From: a virus
Length of the DNA: 64,000 bases
Virus record (IMG/VR): IMGVR_UViG_3300027749_000049
Span: 62,001 to 126,000 of that record
Strand: one strand, 5' to 3'
Shown one piece after another: positions 55,941 to 63,969 of the stretch; within the stretch, counting starts at the first letter, position 1, and every line of letters starts with the position of its first letter. The notes below the pieces were generated by a model. The model saw only the letters and a program-made list of their open reading frames with translations, made no database searches and was not told the origin of the DNA. A program made the position numbers and the translations under genes.

Positions 55941-56195
55941 ATGACACACTTAGATAAATTTGAAATGGTTAATTTGTGCGAGACCTCTGAGGAATTAACT
56001 AATGCATTAAGGGCAATTGCTGATCAGGAAACTGGTATGATCAAAGGTCGATTACGTGAATTTGATTCACAGCGGATGGCCGGATATGTTTCACTAGTTA
56101 TAAATGAAGGAGCTCCAGCCAATTTATTAACCAGAGAATTTGGAATTCGGCAACAAGCTCTATATTTAAGGTACTGTATACAAAACGGAATTTAA
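55941..56195 (+). CDS. Unknown small helical protein
   Basis: 84 residues, possible helix-turn-helix (LTREFGIRQQALYLRYCI). Starts 1 base after the previous stop. Confidence 0.6.
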   Translation: MTHLDKFEMVNLCETSEELTNALRAIADQETGMIKGRLREFDSQRMAGYVSLVINEGAPANLLTREFGIRQQALYLRYCIQNGI

Positions 56196-56196
56196 T

Positions 56197-56487
56197 ATGA
56201 CACCAGAAGAAAAAATAGAGATACTAGAGGCAAGATTGGAATTACGTTCTAAAATAATGCTTGAATTAATGGATGCAACTGAATATTATCAATCTCGCTC
56301 CCATATAATTGAAAAAATTAGTTTAGAATTAATGGCTTGTCCATGGTGGAAGATTACAAAGCTTATTAAATTAGAAAAACGAATTCATTTGGCAATTTTA
56401 AGTCATATGGAAGATCGGTCAATTGACCAAACGGTTGACCGCCTAATGGAACTTGCCGTAAATAATTTGGAGGATCTTAACTCATGA
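56197..56487 (+). CDS. Unknown helical protein
   Basis: 96 residues, helical with coiled-coil parts (LELMACPWWKITKLIKLEKR). Starts 1 base after the previous stop and overlaps the next start by 4 bases. Confidence 0.6.
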   Translation: MTPEEKIEILEARLELRSKIMLELMDATEYYQSRSHIIEKISLELMACPWWKITKLIKLEKRIHLAILSHMEDRSIDQTVDRLMELAVNNLEDLNS

Positions 56488-57140
56488 TGAAATTAACAAT
56501 TGAACCTCATCAGCGTGTTTGGTTTACTTCAGACACTCATTACATGCACTCTAATATTTGTAGAGGTACGTCTAATTGGGTAGAGGGCAGTAAGACTCGT
56601 GATTTTGACGAGCTTGAACAAATGAATGAGGTTATTATTAATAATATTAATAATTCAGTTAGGGAAGACGATATTCTATTTCATCTAGGTGATTGGTCAT
56701 TTGGGGGATACGAGAATATTGAAGGGTTTAGGCAAAAGATTACCTGTAAGAACATTCATCTACTACTTGGAAATCACGACCATCACATCGAGAATGACAA
56801 GGGCGGTATTCAAAAACTATTTAAGTCAGTTAATAATTATCTTAGGCTTGAACTTAATATTTTAAATCCAGAAGCTAAAGAAACCATTCGTAAAACTTTT
56901 GTACTATGCCATTACCCAATTGCAAGTTGGCACGATATGAACCGCGGAGTTATTCAATTGCATGGGCACGTGCATTTACCGCCAGACCTAAAGTTACATG
57001 AAGGTAAAGCAATGGATGTTGGAATGGATGGTAATTTATTGGAGCCATATTCTTTACAAGAAATTTTACAAATAATGAGGGACCGCCCAATCAGGTGCCT
57101 TGAATTACCAAACGACCATCATGAGGATGGTGCAAAATAA
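56484..57140 (+). CDS. Calcineurin-like metallophosphoesterase (YfcE/MPP type)
   Basis: 218 residues. VWFTSDTHYMHSNI (DxH), DDILFHLGDWSFGG (GD), IHLLLGNHDHHIE (GNHD), VLCHYPIASW and IQLHGHVHLPPD (GHxH). This variant is frequent in T4-like and marine phages. Substrate unknown. Confidence 0.9.
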   Translation: MMKLTIEPHQRVWFTSDTHYMHSNICRGTSNWVEGSKTRDFDELEQMNEVIINNINNSVREDDILFHLGDWSFGGYENIEGFRQKITCKNIHLLLGNHDHHIENDKGGIQKLFKSVNNYLRLELNILNPEAKETIRKTFVLCHYPIASWHDMNRGVIQLHGHVHLPPDLKLHEGKAMDVGMDGNLLEPYSLQEILQIMRDRPIRCLELPNDHHEDGAK

Positions 57141-57156
57141 TATTATAAATTAACGA

Positions 57157-57636
57157 ATGATTCAACAAGTAGACGCCTTACTCAAGGATATTAATACAAA
57201 ACCAAACTGGAGTGCAAAAGAACTTGCACCAAAATTACAGTCTCTATCTCATCAATTGGAAAATCAATTACAGGCAGACGGTAAAGTTGTAAATTTTACT
57301 GGAGCTAGTAAAAAATCAAAAGTAAAAGTAATCCGAAAATACGATCTTCTCTATTTAGCAATAGTTGGAGTTCCTCATTATTTCCTAATCCATAAAATTG
57401 ACAGAGACACAGTCTTTGGAATTATTTTTACCTCAACCAATAAACCAGAACACTGCATACACGAAGTATTAGAGGACCGAATTCTTGAAGGATCCTTTGC
57501 TACTTGCACCTATTTTACAGTTTCATTAGCTGAAGCAATGGACTCTTTTATCCGAGTTTACGAAAGCAAAAAGGAAGCTGACGATATTTTTGTAAAGGTC
57601 AAAGCCCATTATAAAACAGTCTTTAATTTTAAATAA
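57157..57636 (+). CDS. Unknown alpha/beta protein
   Basis: 159 residues, helical N-terminus (LQSLSHQLENQLQADGK) and a beta-rich domain (LLYLAIVGVPHYFLIHKIDR, FGIIFTSTN) like PemK-type or nuclease folds in outline, but without clear signature residues. Unassigned. Confidence 0.6.
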   Translation: MIQQVDALLKDINTKPNWSAKELAPKLQSLSHQLENQLQADGKVVNFTGASKKSKVKVIRKYDLLYLAIVGVPHYFLIHKIDRDTVFGIIFTSTNKPEHCIHEVLEDRILEGSFATCTYFTVSLAEAMDSFIRVYESKKEADDIFVKVKAHYKTVFNFK

Positions 57637-57660
57637 TTAGTTCAATATTATGTACCTTTG

Positions 57661-57670
57661 GGTATATTAA
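57661..57670 (+). promoter_or_regulatory. GGTATATTAA promoter before RNA-repair island
   Basis: 16 bases before the HD-hydrolase start codon; may drive the whole 57.7-60.8 kb block. Confidence 0.55.
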
Positions 57671-57685
57671 TATAAAGAATTAATT

Positions 57686-58237
57686 ATGAAAGCTCAAGAT
57701 AATCCAAAAATTGATTGGATCATCTCTCAACACAGGGATACTAATCATATGTACGATGCGTACTTACCTTACGAATTCCATTTAAGAATGGTCGTAGAGG
57801 TTGCAAATAAATTCCAACACTTAATTACCTATAAGCAAGATTTTCCTAGTGTAATTCTTGGAGCATGGGGCCATGACTTGATTGAGGATACTCGCGTTTC
57901 CTACAATGATGTTAAGCAAGAACTTGGCAAAATGGCTGCTGACATTATCTATGCATGCTCAAATGAAAAGGGTAAAACCCGAGAAGACCGAGCAAATCAT
58001 AATTATTATAGAGTAATCAGGTCAACTCCTTATGCAGTATTTGTAAAGTTATGCGATCGTATTGCCAATGTGCAATATTCAAAAATGTCAGGCAGTCGTA
58101 TGTTTGAAATGTATAAGAAAGAAAATCGTGGCTTTACTCAATCATTGGAACTTAGACATGATATGATAGAATATTCAGGCCATGAGTATTATAAAATGTA
58201 CCAGTACTTAAACGAGCTATTTAGACAAGAGTCATAA
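57686..58237 (+). CDS. HD hydrolase of the RelA/SpoT-MESH1 type
   Basis: 183 residues. YEFHLRMVVEVANKF (first His), LGAWGHDLIEDT (HD at 63-64 and the ED pair), and VKLCDRIANVQYS (late Asp) match the metal-dependent (p)ppGpp hydrolase/MESH1 fold. It could remove alarmones made during infection or act on another nucleotide. First gene of the island. Confidence 0.82.
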   Translation: MKAQDNPKIDWIISQHRDTNHMYDAYLPYEFHLRMVVEVANKFQHLITYKQDFPSVILGAWGHDLIEDTRVSYNDVKQELGKMAADIIYACSNEKGKTREDRANHNYYRVIRSTPYAVFVKLCDRIANVQYSKMSGSRMFEMYKKENRGFTQSLELRHDMIEYSGHEYYKMYQYLNELFRQES

Positions 58238-58240
58238 CTT

Positions 58241-58813
58241 ATGAAAATAATATTTTTAGATATAGATGGTGTTCTTAATTGTGAAAATGCATACAAAAAT
58301 GGAGAATGTCAATATCAGGGGTGGACTTGGGAAGACGGTCGCAAAGATCATTACCAACGTTTTTGCGTACGTAGCAAGGATTTATTAAATAAGCTCATTG
58401 ATGAAACTGGAGCAAAAATTATTATCAGTTCAACATGGAGAATGAGTGGTATTGAATTTATGAGGAAGGTGTGGGAGTTTGAAGAAATGCATGGCGAAAT
58501 AATAGGAATTACTCCATCATTGAGAACCAATGGTATTAATATTCCAAGAGGAATGGAAATTAAATATTATCTAGAAAATGATTTAAAATTCCAACACATT
58601 AATTGGTCAGAAGAAGAACAACAGAAATGCATAGATACTTCAGGAGTAGAGAATTATATTATTATTGACGATGATTCTGACATGCTTTATGGACAACGAA
58701 ATCATTTTGTACACGTATTACCGTCCCCAAGAAATAAAGATGGATTTAATCAATTCTATTATGAAACCGCTTTACAGAAGTTAAGTAGAACAATAATCGA
58801 TTTGAATTATTAA
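58241..58813 (+). CDS. HAD phosphatase of the Swiss-Army-Knife RNA-repair type
   Basis: 190 residues. DIDGVLN gives D7 and D9; KIIISSTWRMSGIE is motif II and IIIDDDSDML motif IV. The shape (long insert with a Trp/Asp-rich cap) fits the HAD domain found in Swiss-Army-Knife RNA-repair proteins, which removes 3'-phosphates or processes RNA ends. Adjacent to an RNA ligase. Confidence 0.85.
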   Translation: MKIIFLDIDGVLNCENAYKNGECQYQGWTWEDGRKDHYQRFCVRSKDLLNKLIDETGAKIIISSTWRMSGIEFMRKVWEFEEMHGEIIGITPSLRTNGINIPRGMEIKYYLENDLKFQHINWSEEEQQKCIDTSGVENYIIIDDDSDMLYGQRNHFVHVLPSPRNKDGFNQFYYETALQKLSRTIIDLNY

Positions 58814-58828
58814 TAAAAAAATATAACA

Positions 58829-59974
58829 ATGGAAAATAAAGACTCAGTTTGCTATGTAGCAAAAATTAACGAAATTAGGCCTATTGAAGGTGCAGACAAC
58901 ATTGAATTAGCAATTGTTGGAGGATGGAATTGTATTACTAAAAAAGGAGAATATGCAGCTGACGATTTAATTGTAGTTGCTACAACTGATGCAGTCATTC
59001 CACAAGAATTATCAGATGTAATGAACGTGACAAATTATTTACGTAAAGGTGGACGTGTTCGTACTGTAAAATTACGTGGAGTATATTCAGAATGTTTAAT
59101 TATTCCGTTTGAACATTGTAAAGATGGCACTAAATTAGCCAATACCAAATGGAACGAAGGAGAAGACATGATGATGTTCTTAGGTATTTTCAAGTATGAA
59201 CCGCCAGTTAAAACAATATCATTAGGCGGTGGTAAAAAGATTCGCTATCAAGATAACCCTAATTTTCATGTTTACTACAAGTTTCCTAACTTGAAGAATG
59301 TAGCTGGGATGTTTACTGAAGATGATGCGGTAGAAATTACTCGTAAAATCCACGGAACAAATGCTCGTTATGGAATTGTTAAGAAGACTAAATTAACATT
59401 TTGGGACAAGGCTAAGAAATTCTTTGGTTTGGCTGACAAATGGATAGGTTATGAATTTGTAGTTGGTTCTCATAATGTTGAAAAGGGTTCTGATTCTCAA
59501 GGTTTCTACGATACGAATGTTTGGTACCAAATTGCAGACAAATATGAAATCAAACAGAGATTATGGGAATACGTTAAGAGTGTTGCAATGGAACCAGAAA
59601 TCGGAGACGGCATTACAATCTATGGAGAAATTTATGGAGCTGGAATTCAAAAAAATTATGAATACGGATTAACTGACATTGAGTTTGTTGGGTTTGATGT
59701 CAAAGAGGCTGGAGAATACTTAAGTCCTATCAATTCTAAATTGATGATTAAAGATATTTTGCAATTGCCTTATGTTGAAATCTTACATTTTGGAAACTGG
59801 TCTCAAGAAACCCAAGACAAATTTGTATTCAATAATTTTATTGCAGGTACTAAAGTTCCAGAAGAAGGAATTGTAATTAAGTACCATACTGGAGAAAGAA
59901 ACAAAGTTGCAAAGGTAATTAATCCTGACTACTTGATTTACGGAGAAAAACACGATATCGGAGACTCACACTAA
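58829..59974 (+). CDS. RNA ligase of the DRB0094 (Rnl5) type
   Basis: 381 residues. N-terminal OB-like domain (RPIEGADNIELAIVGGWNCI, about 15-120) and a nucleotidyltransferase domain with catalytic Lys173 in KIHGTN, EFVVGSHN, and the late motifs EEGIVIK and VAKVINPDYL. It seals RNA nicks or breaks with ATP. Next to HAD and cREC genes, so an RNA-repair role is likely. Confidence 0.92.
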   Translation: MENKDSVCYVAKINEIRPIEGADNIELAIVGGWNCITKKGEYAADDLIVVATTDAVIPQELSDVMNVTNYLRKGGRVRTVKLRGVYSECLIIPFEHCKDGTKLANTKWNEGEDMMMFLGIFKYEPPVKTISLGGGKKIRYQDNPNFHVYYKFPNLKNVAGMFTEDDAVEITRKIHGTNARYGIVKKTKLTFWDKAKKFFGLADKWIGYEFVVGSHNVEKGSDSQGFYDTNVWYQIADKYEIKQRLWEYVKSVAMEPEIGDGITIYGEIYGAGIQKNYEYGLTDIEFVGFDVKEAGEYLSPINSKLMIKDILQLPYVEILHFGNWSQETQDKFVFNNFIAGTKVPEEGIVIKYHTGERNKVAKVINPDYLIYGEKHDIGDSH

Positions 59975-59980
59975 GCCCTA

Positions 59981-60331
59981 ATGATAAACCTCAAGACACT
60001 AATAATAGGAATGCTATTTGGGCTTATAGCTCAAGTGCTAACATTCTTTCAGCTACAAGGACAAATGCGATATGAGTGGTTTAAAAACCATTATTGGGCA
60101 ATAGTGTTAATGGGTATTCCGATATCAATGACATTTATGTATTCAGTAAAAAATATGATAATAGCATTTGATGGTCAAATGTGGCCATCTCGATTAATTG
60201 GGTTCAGCATAGGAGCAATCTCATTTACTTACCTAAGCTATGTTATATTTAATGAGCCTATTACCGCAAAGACATTAGTGTGCTTGGCATTAGCCGTTGC
60301 AATATTATTAATACAATTATTTTGGAAATAA
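59981..60331 (+). CDS. Small four-helix membrane protein (EamA/DMT-like)
   Basis: 116 residues with four hydrophobic helices (about 6-24, 38-57, 67-87, 95-115); YSVKNMIIAFDGQMWPSRLI and PITAKTLVCLALAVAILLIQ recall half of a small DMT/EmrE-type transporter. Function unknown. Confidence 0.7.
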   Translation: MINLKTLIIGMLFGLIAQVLTFFQLQGQMRYEWFKNHYWAIVLMGIPISMTFMYSVKNMIIAFDGQMWPSRLIGFSIGAISFTYLSYVIFNEPITAKTLVCLALAVAILLIQLFWK

Positions 60332-60332
60332 A

Positions 60333-60800
60333 ATGGAAGAAAATAAATTAATTAGAATTTACCTAGACGATGTTAGAACACCAATTGAACAGGATTGGAT
60401 TGTTGTTAGAAGTTATCAGGAGTTCAAGGATGCAGTCAATGAAATTGGGCTAAGGAATATTCATATGATCTCGTTAGATCACGACTTAGGCGACTCAGCT
60501 ATGTCGGAGTATTTTACAAATGTGAGTCCTAATTATAAATTAGACTATAATAATATTACAGAAAAAACTGGAATGGACTGTACTAAATGGTTAGTTAATA
60601 AGTTTTATGACGAAAATCCAAAACGGCTTGATATGAGTCGTCAAGATAAACGTAATGTACCAATTAAATTTCCAGCAGTTTACGTGCACTCAGCCAATCC
60701 AATTGGTTCAGCTAATATGATGGGTTACTTTAATAATTTCTTTATGAATGAAGGCGAACCTCAAAATTGTGTACGAGTTCAGATACCGCATACCGTTTAA
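60333..60800 (+). CDS. cREC-type cyclic-phosphate-processing receiver domain
   Basis: 155 residues. IRIYLDDVRTP (D12 D13) and IHMISLDHDLGD are the hallmarks of the cREC domain, a receiver-like fold associated with RNA repair and 2',3'-cyclic-phosphate processing; TGMDCTKWLVNKF and FPAVYVHSANPIGSANM follow. It completes the HD-HAD-ligase-cREC island next to tRNA genes. Confidence 0.82.
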   Translation: MEENKLIRIYLDDVRTPIEQDWIVVRSYQEFKDAVNEIGLRNIHMISLDHDLGDSAMSEYFTNVSPNYKLDYNNITEKTGMDCTKWLVNKFYDENPKRLDMSRQDKRNVPIKFPAVYVHSANPIGSANMMGYFNNFFMNEGEPQNCVRVQIPHTV

Positions 60801-60803
60801 TTT

Positions 60804-60813
60804 GGTATAATAA
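60804..60813 (+). promoter_or_regulatory. GGTATAATAA promoter for Leu tRNAs
   Basis: 10 bases before tRNA-Leu(UAG). Confidence 0.6.
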
Positions 60814-60823
60814 TTATAAGATT

Positions 60824-60905
60824 GCCCTCTTGTTGGAATTGGTAGACATCAATGACTTAGGATCATTGGCCGTAAGGTGTAAGAGTTCGAGTCTCTTAGA
60901 GGGTA
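60824..60905 (+). tRNA. tRNA-Leu(UAG)
   Basis: Acceptor GCCCTCT/AGAGGGT, Leu-type D-arm, anticodon arm AATGA-CTTAGGA-TCATT with TAG, variable arm GGCCGTAAGGTGT, T-arm AAGAG-TTCGAGT-CTCTT, discriminator A. Standard; no CCA encoded. Confidence 0.93.
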
Positions 60906-60933
60906 CTACTAGAAATAGTAAACAACAGTTTCT

Positions 60934-61040
60934 AGCCGGGTGGTGGAAACGAGCAAGTGAAAACTTGCCGATGGATAGACACAGGTGCTTAAAATGCTCC
61001 CGCGTAAATGCAGTTACCCGTTCGAATCGGGTCCCGGCTA
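60934..61040 (+). tRNA. tRNA-Leu(UAA)-like with a hairpin insertion in the D-loop
   Basis: Acceptor AGCCGGG/CCCGGCT, T-arm ACCCG-TTCGAAT-CGGGT and anticodon loop CTTAAAA (TAA) look like Leu. The D-arm reads GTGGAAA then about 21 inserted bases with GCAAGT-GAAA-ACTTGC (a 6-bp GNRA hairpin) then ATGGATAGACAC. Removing the insertion restores a normal Leu D-arm. Anticodon stem has several wobble or weak pairs. Confidence 0.8.
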
Positions 61041-61199
61041 CAAAAATAAACTCAACAAATAAAGTCGTGAGTTACTTTAAAATAGCCAATTATAAGCCAA
61101 CATAAAGCTGTTGGATACAGACGGAGTAATTACCAGAGTATAGGCACCGATTGTGATATTGTAACAAATACCCTTCTGAGTTGGGTTTGTTTTTAATAT
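61041..61199. other. Gene-free spacer between tRNA-like genes
   Basis: About 160 bases, AT-rich on both sides of a short more GC-rich part. No convincing ORF and no tRNA T-loop. It may hold processing sequences for the flanking tRNAs; nothing definite seen. Confidence 0.4.
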
Positions 61200-61305
61200 A
61201 GCCAGATGGGCGTAATGCGGGATGGTACCCAAGTCCCCAACTCGAAAGAGGTAAGGTTGTCTAATCCGTCTAGTACGGTATCCGGTTCGAGTCCGGCTCT
61301 GGCTT
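61200..61305 (+). tRNA. tRNA-like gene F with expanded D and anticodon regions
   Basis: Acceptor AGCCAGA/TCTGGCT and T-loop TTCGAGT are clear; a class II variable arm CCGT-CTAGT-ACGG is present. The D-arm seems to hold an extra CGTAATGCG and the anticodon arm an extra CTC-GAAA-GAG mini-hairpin within CAAC...GTTG. No anticodon could be assigned. Discriminator T is unusual. Confidence 0.6.
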
Positions 61306-61321
61306 CTAACTGTATTTAATT

Positions 61322-61330
61322 GGTATAATA
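61322..61330 (+). promoter_or_regulatory. GGTATAATA promoter
   Basis: Just before the 61336 gene, after tRNA-like gene F. Confidence 0.5.
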
Positions 61331-61335
61331 TAATT

Positions 61336-62040
61336 ATGAAATTATTAGAATATAACGAAGATAACCTCATCACCTATACCGTATACGAAGTTTCTCCAAA
61401 AATCTATGTCGTAGAAGCAGCTGATGATTATGCTAGAGCAATGTTATTTGTTAGAGCTCAAGAATATTATGAGTCCGCGTATTCTGAATTTAGAAAAAAG
61501 ACCTTTTGTATTTTTGAATACATGAATAAGTATCGTAAAGAAAGAGGTACTAAGTATTTTGGATATACTAAAGATTGGAGCGGATACAATATTCCAAGCG
61601 ATTCTCTTGAAGCCTGTCTTAATGGTTTAACTTCTAATAAAGCTTTGACCACTCCATATGATACTCTTATACATACAATATATACAACAATTCGTAAGCA
61701 CCAACCTCGTGGAAAATTTTATATATTGGGAGTAGACGATATAAAATCACAAGTAATGGATCATGAACTTTCCCATGCACTATTCTATACAAATAAAAAG
61801 TATAAAGCCGAAATGGTAGAAATGGTTTTATCTTTAAAGACGAGTGTATACGAACAATTAGAAGCATACTTATCTCAAATGGGTTATGTTAAGCAGGTTA
61901 TGGTTGACGAAATCCATGCATATCTTTCAACTGGCTTGATTGAGCCAATGGACCGGGCTAGAGGTTCAATTGCCGCCTCAAAGAAATTTAAAAAGGTTTT
62001 TAAAGAATACCGAAAAACATTTAATTTAAAACTTGATTGA
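61336..62040 (+). CDS. Metallopeptidase-like protein (HELSH motif)
   Basis: 234 residues. MDHELSHALFYTNKKYK carries HExxH (HELSH). The C-terminal region (SQMGYVKQVMVDEIHAYLST) holds a likely third ligand. This type occurs in large phages; substrate unknown. Shares one base with the next start. Confidence 0.75.
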   Translation: MKLLEYNEDNLITYTVYEVSPKIYVVEAADDYARAMLFVRAQEYYESAYSEFRKKTFCIFEYMNKYRKERGTKYFGYTKDWSGYNIPSDSLEACLNGLTSNKALTTPYDTLIHTIYTTIRKHQPRGKFYILGVDDIKSQVMDHELSHALFYTNKKYKAEMVEMVLSLKTSVYEQLEAYLSQMGYVKQVMVDEIHAYLSTGLIEPMDRARGSIAASKKFKKVFKEYRKTFNLKLD

Positions 62041-62243
62041 TGTATAAATTTGAACTAGTTGATTCCGAAATTAAAAAATTCGAGAAGTGGAAAAAGAAAC
62101 AGAAAAAGAAGGACCCATTCATGCCAACTGCCGGTGAAAGATGGACTTTTATGTTTACTCCAACTGGAATTGGTACAGTAGTTGAAGTAAAAGACCAAAC
62201 TACTGGAGACGTACTTGACTTAACTGATTGGGACTTATGGTAA
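62040..62243 (+). CDS. Unknown small basic protein
   Basis: 67 residues; Lys-rich N-terminus (FEKWKKKQKKKDPFMPTAG) then a small beta domain (WTFMFTPTGIGTVVEVKDQT). Overlaps the next gene by 7 bases. Confidence 0.6.
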   Translation: MYKFELVDSEIKKFEKWKKKQKKKDPFMPTAGERWTFMFTPTGIGTVVEVKDQTTGDVLDLTDWDLW

Positions 62244-62554
62244 ATTATGAAACTTGTAACTGTGGTAAAAAAGCAACCTGGCTATATGCGCCTTCAACGG
62301 ATTCTACAGAGAATCCTTTTCACTGTGATGATTGCGTTCCTCGCGGTTGTTCTTGTAATAGCTACCATACTGACCCAAACGCTTATCACCCTCCTCTCGA
62401 AAATCCTGAATTACCGGAAGGCATTGAAAACAAAGATTGGCACTGGCTTAATGAAGAAAAAACTGAATGGTGCCGATTAGATGATGAGGGCCGAGAATAT
62501 CCATGTTGTGAATTTTGGTATGACGAAAATGGCTATGAAATTGAAGAAAAATAA
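62237..62554 (+). CDS. Cys-rich zinc-binding phage protein
   Basis: 105 residues from ATG 62237. CNCGKKATWLYAPS, HCDDCVPRGCSCN and a late CC give a pattern of a conserved phage family with several zinc sites; function unknown. Confidence 0.8.
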   Translation: MVNYETCNCGKKATWLYAPSTDSTENPFHCDDCVPRGCSCNSYHTDPNAYHPPLENPELPEGIENKDWHWLNEEKTEWCRLDDEGREYPCCEFWYDENGYEIEEK

Positions 62555-62564
62555 ATTATAGATT

Positions 62565-63251
62565 ATGAGAACTTTAGTAATATCAGATATACACATTGGA
62601 TCTAAAGGTTGCAATACTGAAGCAATTACAATGTTATTAAAAACAGAAACATTTGATCGACTGATTTTAGTTGGCGATATTATTGATGGATGGCTCTTTA
62701 CTAAATATAAAAAGTTTTCTCAAGACCATACTAACTTAATAAGAAAATTTCTAAAGATTTCAAAGAGAATGGAAGTTATTTGGATAGCTGGCAATCATGA
62801 TGAGTTCCTAAGAAAATATTTACCAGTTGATATTGGTAATATTATAGTAGTTGATGAATGGACCGAAGATGGAATATGGTTTTGTCATGGAGACAAATAC
62901 GATGGAATCGTTAAGATGCACTGGTTGGGAATGTTAGGTTCAATTGGCTATGACTTGGCAATTGAACTAGACCGATTTATAAAAAGATTTGGTAAAAAAA
63001 CAAGTTTGTCAAAATACTTAAAGGATAATGTAAAGGCAGCTGTTTCATTTATGGTTGATTTTGAAAATGAAATGGTTCGTCAAGCAAAAAAGAGAAATTG
63101 CCATACTGTTGTATGCGGTCACATTCATACTCCATCAGATAAAGAAATAGACGGAGTTCGCTACTTAAACACTGGCGACTGGATTGAAAATACTTCATAT
63201 GTTATATATGAGTCAACTAAAAACACTAACTGGCTAACCTTATTTAGATAA
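62565..63251 (+). CDS. LpxH-like metallophosphoesterase
   Basis: 228 residues. VISDIHIGSKG (DxH), LVGDIIDGWLF, IAGNHDEFLRKY, FCHGDKYDG and VVCGHIHTPSD match UDP-2,3-diacylglucosamine hydrolase-type enzymes (LpxH/LpxI branch), which act in lipid A synthesis. A phage copy could alter host lipid A or act on another substrate. Followed directly by a glycosyltransferase. Confidence 0.85.
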   Translation: MRTLVISDIHIGSKGCNTEAITMLLKTETFDRLILVGDIIDGWLFTKYKKFSQDHTNLIRKFLKISKRMEVIWIAGNHDEFLRKYLPVDIGNIIVVDEWTEDGIWFCHGDKYDGIVKMHWLGMLGSIGYDLAIELDRFIKRFGKKTSLSKYLKDNVKAAVSFMVDFENEMVRQAKKRNCHTVVCGHIHTPSDKEIDGVRYLNTGDWIENTSYVIYESTKNTNWLTLFR

Positions 63252-63967
63252 TGATTAATGATTTAACTATTATAATTCCATGCTATAATGAAGAGGCCTA
63301 TATTGGTAGAACTCTTAGAGCTATATTAAGACAAAAAGAATGTGCTGGTGTTAAAATAATTATAGCAGATGCTGGCTCAACTGATCAAACTGTTAATATA
63401 ATTAATTCAATAGCTCTAAAATTTAATCTAAATGTTGAAATAATTAAAGGAGGTTTGCCTGCAATTGGCCGAAACGCCGGTGCTCAAATAGCAACTACTC
63501 CATTATTGCTATTTTTAGATGCTGATATTACATTTACACATAACAGAGTTATTATTGAATCGGTTAATACCCTCCTTGCTGGTAATTATGCAGTACTTGG
63601 AACAACCCCTAAATATAAAGGAGAATTTGATTTACGAGCAACTTTTATATTTTGGATAAACGGACTAACTACTTGGTATCTTTCTAAAACTAAACCATTT
63701 GCAATAGGCGGATTTATGTTGATACGCAAATTTATTTTTAATGACCTTGGCGGATTTGACGAGCTTGCCCATCAAAGTGAAGACTGGTTATTAAGTAGAA
63801 AAATAAAGCCTAATAAATTTAAGCTTATACCTAAACTAATTACACAGGACAATCGCCGATTTAAAAAATATGGATATCTTAATATGATTTGGCTAGTTAT
63901 TAAAAATTGGCTGAACCGTAATAATGAATCGCATTTTTATAAAGACCAAAAATATTGGCATAACTAA
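63251..63967 (+). CDS. Family 2 glycosyltransferase
   Basis: 238 residues; the start overlaps the previous stop by one base. LTIIIPCYNEEAYIGRTL, IIIADAGSTDQTVNIINSI and LLFLDADITF (DxD) are the GT2 motifs; a hydrophobic C-terminal part (YLNMIWLVIKNWL) suggests membrane association. Probably surface-glycan modification. Confidence 0.9.
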   Translation: MINDLTIIIPCYNEEAYIGRTLRAILRQKECAGVKIIIADAGSTDQTVNIINSIALKFNLNVEIIKGGLPAIGRNAGAQIATTPLLLFLDADITFTHNRVIIESVNTLLAGNYAVLGTTPKYKGEFDLRATFIFWINGLTTWYLSKTKPFAIGGFMLIRKFIFNDLGGFDELAHQSEDWLLSRKIKPNKFKLIPKLITQDNRRFKKYGYLNMIWLVIKNWLNRNNESHFYKDQKYWHN

Positions 63968-63969
63968 CT

